From positions 12,501 to 76,500 of the forward strand of contig JAXRKP010001343.1 of NCBI GenBank assembly GCA_037039925.1: 64,000 bases of DNA, given 5' to 3'. The DNA comes from Doris montereyensis. Taxonomy: Eukaryota > Mollusca > Gastropoda > Nudibranchia > Dorididae. Of the stretch, positions 57,467 through 64,000 are shown piece after piece. The notes below the pieces were generated by a model. The model was not told the origin of the DNA. It was given only the letters and a program-made list of their open reading frames with translations, and did not search any database. Positions within the stretch are counted from its first letter, which is position 1, and every line of letters begins with the position of its first letter. Made by a program: the position numbers and the translations under genes.

Positions 57467-59018
57467 TTAAATTCGGCAACAGCCGTCAGCATAGAAAATG
57501 TGACACGAGGTGCCGAGTGACAGAAGGTCTTGTTGCATTTTGCCTAGATGGCATGGTGAAGACTTCCGTTGGCAATATGCATTGCGTGCAAAAATTGCTG
57601 TCTTCATGTCCTCAAAGTTGTTGTGCCCACGAATAGCTCTGGCATAATACTTACATAGCATTGCCGGTAAGGCTTCCGTGTTTCCTTCCGCCAAGTGTTG
57701 TACCTTTGAATAACAATAAGCATAACATAAATACTGAGCATACACGCTTTTAACCGACCTGTCAGAAAACATTGTTACGTAAGTAAACTGTTTTATATCA
57801 AACATTTCGAAACAGGCCTAAATAAAATCAGCAAATAATACTAAAACTAGACAAAAACTGAATATCAGTCAGTAAAGAAAATACGAATGTGGACAAGTCA
57901 ACTACGTTAGTAACCAGAATAGTTCAGTACAATAAACCCTAAATGGCTTGAGGTTGATTATGTGCAGCTTATATGTTTGTCAAATAATTCAGGTGGTTGT
58001 CATTGTGTAATTGAAAATTTATAGTTAGCATTTTGAGAAAGAGTTACATTTTTTGTCTTTTGTAGAAAATAGAAGTGAGGTTAATGAAGCCCATGGATTC
58101 ATTCTGTTTGTGTGATTGCCTAATCTCATCGAATTAGGCAATATGCTTACAACATTAGTCTATGATAATGATACGGATGCCATGAATTATCAATTATGTA
58201 AAAATAATTTGTTTACTCTTATTACGCGACAACAGTAAATTGGTTCCATTTCTTTGATATAAGTTTTACCCCCAATCGTGGGCTTTGACTTTCTGAATAT
58301 AATGATAACTGTACGGAAAAAGAAAAAAATAGACGCCGATGATGACAAAAGCGATAATCCTATTAATGTAATGATCAAATAAATCAAACAATTATAATCA
58401 GTGCATCCCCTCCAGAGCCATAAATCATCCTTGCGTGTAGATTTCAATTGATCAGCTAGAAAAAAGTAATTTGTAAGAAGAAATTATCATTCGGTAATCA
58501 ATTAAAACACCTTTGTAGTTGATGCTACAGCCTTCCTCTTGGTGTTCTCTAAGCCATGCGTCGTACAGCTGAGGATTGTTAGCCTTCTGCCACTTTCCAG
58601 TTGTCGCGCATGATTGTCAGAAGGCACTAACGACATGAGCATCAACTACGATACCAGTGAGGCTGTCGATGGCACATCCAATTCCAATAAGAGACGAATG
58701 GCCCCTTGTCATCCATGTTCCGCCAAAACTAATGGCGACGTTTAGCGGTTCAGTGTTGTTGATGGTGATATCCAGCTGCCGTTGATGTTCTTTTTTCACC
58801 AATGCTACTGCCTTACTAAATATCTGTTGTGTGAGACCGTAGATGACTTGGACGCACTTCGTGGAGGGATGGCATAGAGTCCCATATCGCTCTGAAATTC
58901 TGTGTAAGAGATTTTGTTTTGACAAATTTCGAGGATTTTTGTAACTTAATTGACATAAAAGTTGAATGACTTGTGCATTCTTTATGCCGTCATTTACTTT
59001 GGCTGCTGAAAATGTCAA
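57467..59018 (-). mobile_element. Mutator-like transposase relic (PF20700 type)
   Basis: The minus-strand frame 59,018-58,617 reads PLNVAISFGGTWMTRGHSSL, IGIGCAIDSLTGIVVDAHVV and SAF. After a stop, where family members have Cys, it continues CATTGKWQKANNPQLYDAW to about 58,500. The downstream part at 57,805-57,467 shows YVTMFSDRSVKSV (degraded TMLSDGD block) and LAEGNTEALPAMLCKYYARA and IRGHNNFEDMKTAI. These are the blocks of the Mutator-like transposase domain found in many animal elements. The central part (57,810-58,500) is missing or replaced. Confidence 0.8.
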
Positions 59019-60423
59019 TATAATCTTTTTAAACCAGCATAACTGGCTAGTTTGCTATTAAAAACGATTGGTAATTCTCTCCCGAGCAAAGTTCAGATGG
59101 GGGAATGCCGCCTGGATTGGCGAATTTGGGACCAAAATGGTGACTTTCTGTTCTTTGCATATTCGGGTAAACAATCATTTATCTACAAGTTTACGGCAAA
59201 ACAATGTCCATATGACATATATATATATTTTTTACAAAATATTTTGTATGTAAATACAGTCAAAATTTTAACGTCATTTATATCCCTCTAGCGGTGGCTA
59301 ATCGCCAACGTGCCAACACAGTTGTTTTGCTTGGCTTTCGGGAAGACAGCGAATCGATCGCCAATCGCTTTGTGACATAAAAGGTGAAGGCCAGCGTCGC
59401 GCGTATGTAAACGCGCATAAGTAAAAAACAAAAAAAAACCCTGGTAATTTTGACACTGTTTTCACGTTAATGCACGTCTAAACCTAGTTTTACAATCTTC
59501 TTTACATTAATAACAATGCCAAAGACTGTCGGAAGAGTAAGGGGGCTACTACAAGAAGGGCAACCCGTCTGAGCGTTAGTTGTTGTTATTTTCTTTTCAT
59601 TTCTTTACTGCATTTTTCTCGAAGTGTAGTTTTTTTCACACTGAAATTCTATCTTTTCTGTTATTAGAGACCGATTTGTACAATGTTTCGCACACATGTT
59701 CCTCTCGTCAATGTTAATAGAATGACGTCGTTTTCAAAAAAATATCTTGTTAACTTTTTGAGAATATTTATTTGGTAATAAAAAATGACATTTTTGCCTA
59801 TAAACCTTGGAGTAATAATTTAAAAGGAGGTGGCGGCGAGGCTAAGCCAAGCGCTCTGCTATCACCCGCCGGTGAAGCCAAGGGGCGGAGCCTATTTTGC
59901 GCTGCCGCCATTTCGATCTACCCAGAAAACAGCAAAGCAACTCGCGATGTGGGACTGTTTACATTTTTCTATGATTTTATTAATATCTAGGGTTTCAACA
60001 GTTTTTTTTAACGGTAGAATTATTAGTGCCTTTTTTCTGTTACACAGACTCAATTATTAACCGCTTAGGCCTATATAAATTTACTAATTGACTCAACACA
60101 AGTGGATGTTTTTAAATGTTCACCAAGCAGGATTTATTGCATATTTTAAAAACATTATACACTACTGAATAACAACGTTGTACATGATCATCGTCTCCTA
60201 TTTATTCATATTCCATTAATTGAAGACTGGTTATTCTATCATACAATGTTCCTTCCGACTAACATAGGCTACTAAATTATACAGCGTTCAAGTAAATGTT
60301 ATTTCTGGGTTACTGTAAAAAACCCAATTAACGGGTTCACTAGTCCGCGGTCATTTGTCTGTGGGTTCACTAGTCAGAGAGTTCGTTTAAGATGGGAACT
60401 TGGATAGTTGTTTGCATTAGTAT
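59019..60423. other. No gene recognised; small GC-rich patch
   Basis: Positions 59,055-59,097 are shared with 46.4 kb. A G+C-rich patch at 59,825-59,930 contains GGGGCGGAGCC and, on the minus strand, CGAAATGGCGGCAGCG opening a 30-codon Ala/Pro-rich frame. It could be a promoter. No exon chain was found. Confidence 0.35.
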
Positions 60424-63112
60424 TTATTGTCCAGAAAAGATTATCAACTTATTTAATACTTGTCTACTTTTTGATTTGATTTGCTTTTGTAGATTTTGGG
60501 TGTACTGTTTGCCCGCGTAGTGGTATCGGACCTGGAGATACTTTTCAGCGACCGATTTGATCAGCAGAATTAGATGATTGTTGAAAGGCTCCTGGTGGAA
60601 CATGTGATCAGAGATCGATTCAAATATGGGCTTGTTTAAGAATGACTTTAAAACGGCTTGGATTATTTTGTGGCTTTTGACATTGGACAAGGTCACATCA
60701 CCATTGTCAGTTGATGATACTTGGCACCGAAAAAACTTTTCACATGCAATGCATACATTAATGACGTCTTTTGATGGGATTGCTAACCCACCTCGTGATG
60801 TTATAGAGATCAATAAGTGTACGTTTGATACAGTGGTCTCGAGTAGTGCACTGACGCACGTTTCACAGCTCAAACCTTTTTTCAATTTATGCACTATGAA
60901 CCCTGCAATGTATGCGACAATTTTTTCTGAATAATTTGACAATTGCGTTTGTGTGGGAACGTGGATAAATTCACTATGACAATGTGGGCTCGTTTGTGAC
61001 CTCGCATCGTCCATCGTCCATCAGACGTTTTCTACTGTCAGAAGCATTGATAGCTGCAACCGAAGGCACTTCGTCGTCAAGTTTTGAACTCCCACTGGAG
61101 ACAGTCAAAATAGGCAAAGATTCCAATGGCAGGCAATTGCCTCTTTCTGCGTATTGAATCTCATTGTGCATTAGCAAGGATTTAAAGGCGCTTTTGAACT
61201 CGACTGACGGTTGGATTGTTGTTGCAGCCACCCATGCTTCGTATCTTGCCGAAGAAAAGTTCCAGATGGTCTTGACTGATTTTGTATGAAAGCATGTAAG
61301 TTAATCCATATTGCTCAGAATCAACAAGAGTGTGATACACAACAAAAATCCGAGAAACCCCGTTTTTCGGTTGCTCTGAATAATGCTAGGACCGAACCGA
61401 GATTGATTAAGAGACAGAATGTAAGCCTTTGCTTCTAGTAGAAAACCTGTGCATTGCATAATATTGTTTCCTTGAAGTGGACGTTTCCACCCAGTCGCAT
61501 TTAGATTTCTTGAGTTAAGAAGGTCAAATAAATTATTGAATGTTCTTATGAATTTTATAGTCGCCTCGCATCCATCAAATTCAACAATTTTTTTCCCTTA
61601 GACAGAATTCGAAGGATGTCGCCACTGATTCGCTTAAAGTTTGAGCAGCTAATCTGACATTTTTTTTTCTGCCACGCCACATGCGCATTTCTCATTTTAT
61701 TTCCTAAATGAAGACCTTCTCTCTCTTGTAAATGGTTTAGATTTTGGAAATATTGCCATTTGATTTGGTGTTCATTTTCAAAGAGAGAACCCTTGTCCGC
61801 CAAAGTATTCCTTACCAACTTTAACATGTGGCAAGGGTCCAAAAACGAAACGACAGGATTGCCTGTTGAAGGGTTGGGGAAATGGGGCTTTATTTTGTTG
61901 GGGTTTGTCAGGTCAACGCCCAAACATTTTAACATTGCAATGTTTGCAGCGGCACCATCGTGGGTTAAAGAGACTACATCTATCCCAACATCGTCAAGCC
62001 TTTCCAAAGCATTATTCACAAGATTGTTTCGTTCCTCTCCATTTAGACCATCAATGAAAAAAAACCCAATTGGCACTTTCCACGAACTATTGATCCCAAC
62101 CACCATCAAGACTAGCGCTTCTTTTGCATCATCATCCATTTCTGTTCCCATATCGATGTAGCCTTGGTACTTGTGGCCATCATAATGGACGTTCTTTCGG
62201 ATAGCCATTTCATCCAGGATTAACGCACACGGGCATGATTTACCGTCCTTCCGCTGGCTTTCAACTCTAGATTTCAGAGCTCTAAATGACTCATTATTAA
62301 AACCCGGTTCCCCGTCTAATGACTGGTGCCATTTTTTGATAGTACGAGGGTGTGGGAGACAGGTATCAAAGAGTTTTCGCACATACCTATATGCTCGTGG
62401 GGAGTAAAAAAAGAGAAGCGCGAGAAGCTTCGCAACTGAGGAGAATATTTGACTGTTTGAGGTTTACCTAGGCATTTGGCATTTTGTCTTTTTAGTAAGT
62501 CACTGATACCCCCGCCACATGTCTCCAGCACACCAATGCTGTCCGTGCTCAGAATGTTCTTGTTCTTTAAATCATCAATGATCGTTGTCAATTTCGCTTC
62601 CCGTTTTATCAAACGCCTTTTCGACTGCAGCAATTTTATTTTCTTCTTTGATGCTATCAACTTCTGGTCAGTTTCCTCGAGTTTCGTTTCAATTGGGCCT
62701 TAACAGGAGTGTCCTTGACAACGTTTGGCGTATTTGACATATGTGGCATTGCTGTCGCTGTATAGCTAACGTCGCTTGTCGTCGATGAAGGGCCAGTCTT
62801 GATTGGTGTAGTCTGCCCTCGTATTGACGAAGCTGCGGTAGTCAAGTTGTCTGGAGATGGCTGACACTGATGTCGTTGTTTCGGAGACTTTCTTTCTTTT
62901 TGTTTCACTTTCAAATATGAAGGAAAAGCTTCAAAGACTGACGGCACAACGTGTTCTCTGATGCGAACACGGCAAAGGGAAGTCCGGTCAAAATCCTCGT
63001 CTCTAAAGTGTTTGGAACATAAAGTGGCAGACTTTGTTGGAACGAAGTCTTTGCGTCTGGTAGCTTGAATCCATTGCTGTCGTCGTGGTTCTTCGTGGGG
63101 AAATCTGCAAAT
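60424..63112 (-). pseudogene. P-element/THAP9-like transposase, broken
   Basis: Read on the minus strand. An exon after TTATTTGCAG (63,112) encodes the second half of a THAP zinc finger (RRQQWIQATRRKDFV, LCSKHFRDEDFD, VVPSVFEAFPSYL). Then come a linker and coiled-coil region (62,947-62,400) and the catalytic region CALILDEMAIRKNVHYDGHK (first Asp), SLTHDGAAANIAMLKCLG (second Asp), and FLDPCHMLKLVRNTL. Then, across frameshifts, follow SYKISQDHLELFFGKIRSMG and GCNNNPT and the C-terminal VAYIAGFIVHKLKKGLSCE. The order and motifs match P-type transposases. The first THAP exon is not seen. At least four single-base shifts occur, one in an A8 run near 61,590. Confidence 0.85.
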
Positions 63113-64000
63113 AATAAGTCATAGGCTCATTAGGCTCCAAAAAAATGCCCAAGGTTAAGGTTTCAGTTTTGAAAATAATTAAATAGGTCAGAGCTGCTTT
63201 AAATTAGTCAAAGGTACGCTATTAAGAGATTATCTTGTAGGACTCTGGAGTTGTACCATGGTACCAAATATGTAGGTCCTAGGTCCATTATGCTCTGAGA
63301 TAAGTCATATTGTAATAATTGTGTGAATTTTCATTTTATCCAACTTTTCATTCACAATCCCTCACAAATCGTTGCCGGACCGCCTCATTTTTACTCGCCT
63401 CTCAGCCTCATGCGTCACGTTTTACGATGCTTCGTATCAAGTTTACAGCGTGTCGCCTCCTCTTGCCTCAATTTTTGTAGCGACGCCTTCCCTAGCTCAA
63501 TTTTAGTTACTCGTTACCTCATCCGCCCTCAATTTTTAACGCAAAAACACGTCATTTTCTATAATAAATCACATACTATACTACTCATGAATATGGTAAG
63601 AACTGGTAGGCTACCAAATCACAGATGTGGGATCTTTGGGTAGTGTCAGTCGGGAAAAATTATCAACGCGAAAATCGGACCTGCACACTCTTTGTTATGA
63701 TAAGGCCGGTAGAGCAGAAGGTCATTTACACTGATTAGGCCTACAGACACCTGCTCGCTCTCGGCCTGCTGCCACTTGAGGTGTAAGTATGTTGCCATGT
63801 GTCTAAAAGGATTTTTAAATGTCGAAATTACAAGACAAGATTGGTAGACTTATTTATATATTTTTATTTTTAAGGCAGTGGCTATTCTTACGGCAGCCAA
63901 AAAGAATTCTAGATCTAGGCCTAGCCTAAGTTTCCTTCTTTATTTTCTTTTTTTGATGAGGGGGCAAGCCCCCTCAAACTCCCCCTTTTTCTTTTCTTTT
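63113..64000. other. Upstream of the P-type transposase, no feature
   Basis: A 106-codon plus-strand frame has no motif. I found neither the first THAP exon nor a convincing element end. Confidence 0.4.

Noticed and set aside
61760..62161. 133-codon plus-strand ORF
   Set aside because: It is antisense to the P-type transposase catalytic region.

Overview
The window looks like nuclear DNA of an invertebrate animal, most likely a gastropod mollusc. The evidence is AT-rich sequence, very long dinucleotide and tetranucleotide microsatellites, scattered tRNA-derived SINEs, decayed LINEs of several clades, cut-and-paste transposons of at least five superfamilies, and one host gene split into short exons by multi-kilobase introns. 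The mollusc assignment rests on the repeat style and the recurrent TAGATCTAGA motif. It is an inference.

Layout. Positions 1-7.9 kb hold a palindromic repeat with a CT core and a (TATG)n tract of about 2.4 kb. From 7.9 to 12.1 kb there is a minus-strand Rex1/L2-like LINE with an (AAGAT)n tail, then a plus-strand RTE/Ingi-like LINE fragment. Two copies of a terminal-inverted-repeat (TIR) element occupy 13.8-17.8 kb (minus) and 23.1-28.0 kb (plus). Each carries the broken remains of one large protein family that I cannot place in a known transposase class. Between them lie scrambled LINE pieces, a small inverted-repeat element and SINEs. At 29.0-31.8 kb a 247-bp duplicated sequence grades into a satellite of about 53 copies of a 42-bp unit. 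From 32 to 40 kb there are CR1-like, Rex1-like and RTE-like LINE relics.

The one convincing host gene runs on the plus strand from 41,131 to at least 54,969. Five exons with matching splice phases encode a three-RRM protein that resembles RAVER (ribonucleoprotein PTB-binding). Its introns contain a Merlin/ISXO2-like transposase relic, a Tigger/pogo element with perfect TA duplications, a second MULE fragment, and two piggyBac elements in opposite orientations. The later one has intact terminal repeats and TTAG/TTAA flanks. I do not see the 3' exons. From 56.9 to 63.1 kb the minus strand holds a decayed Mutator-like transposase (PF20700 type) and a P-element/THAP9-like transposase.

Every transposon reading frame is interrupted, several times by single-base shifts inside homopolymers, while the RRM exons are intact. 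The most interesting candidates are the paired TIR elements with the orphan protein, the young 42-bp satellite, the palindromic SINE-like elements, and a repeat family carrying a hammerhead-ribozyme-like core.
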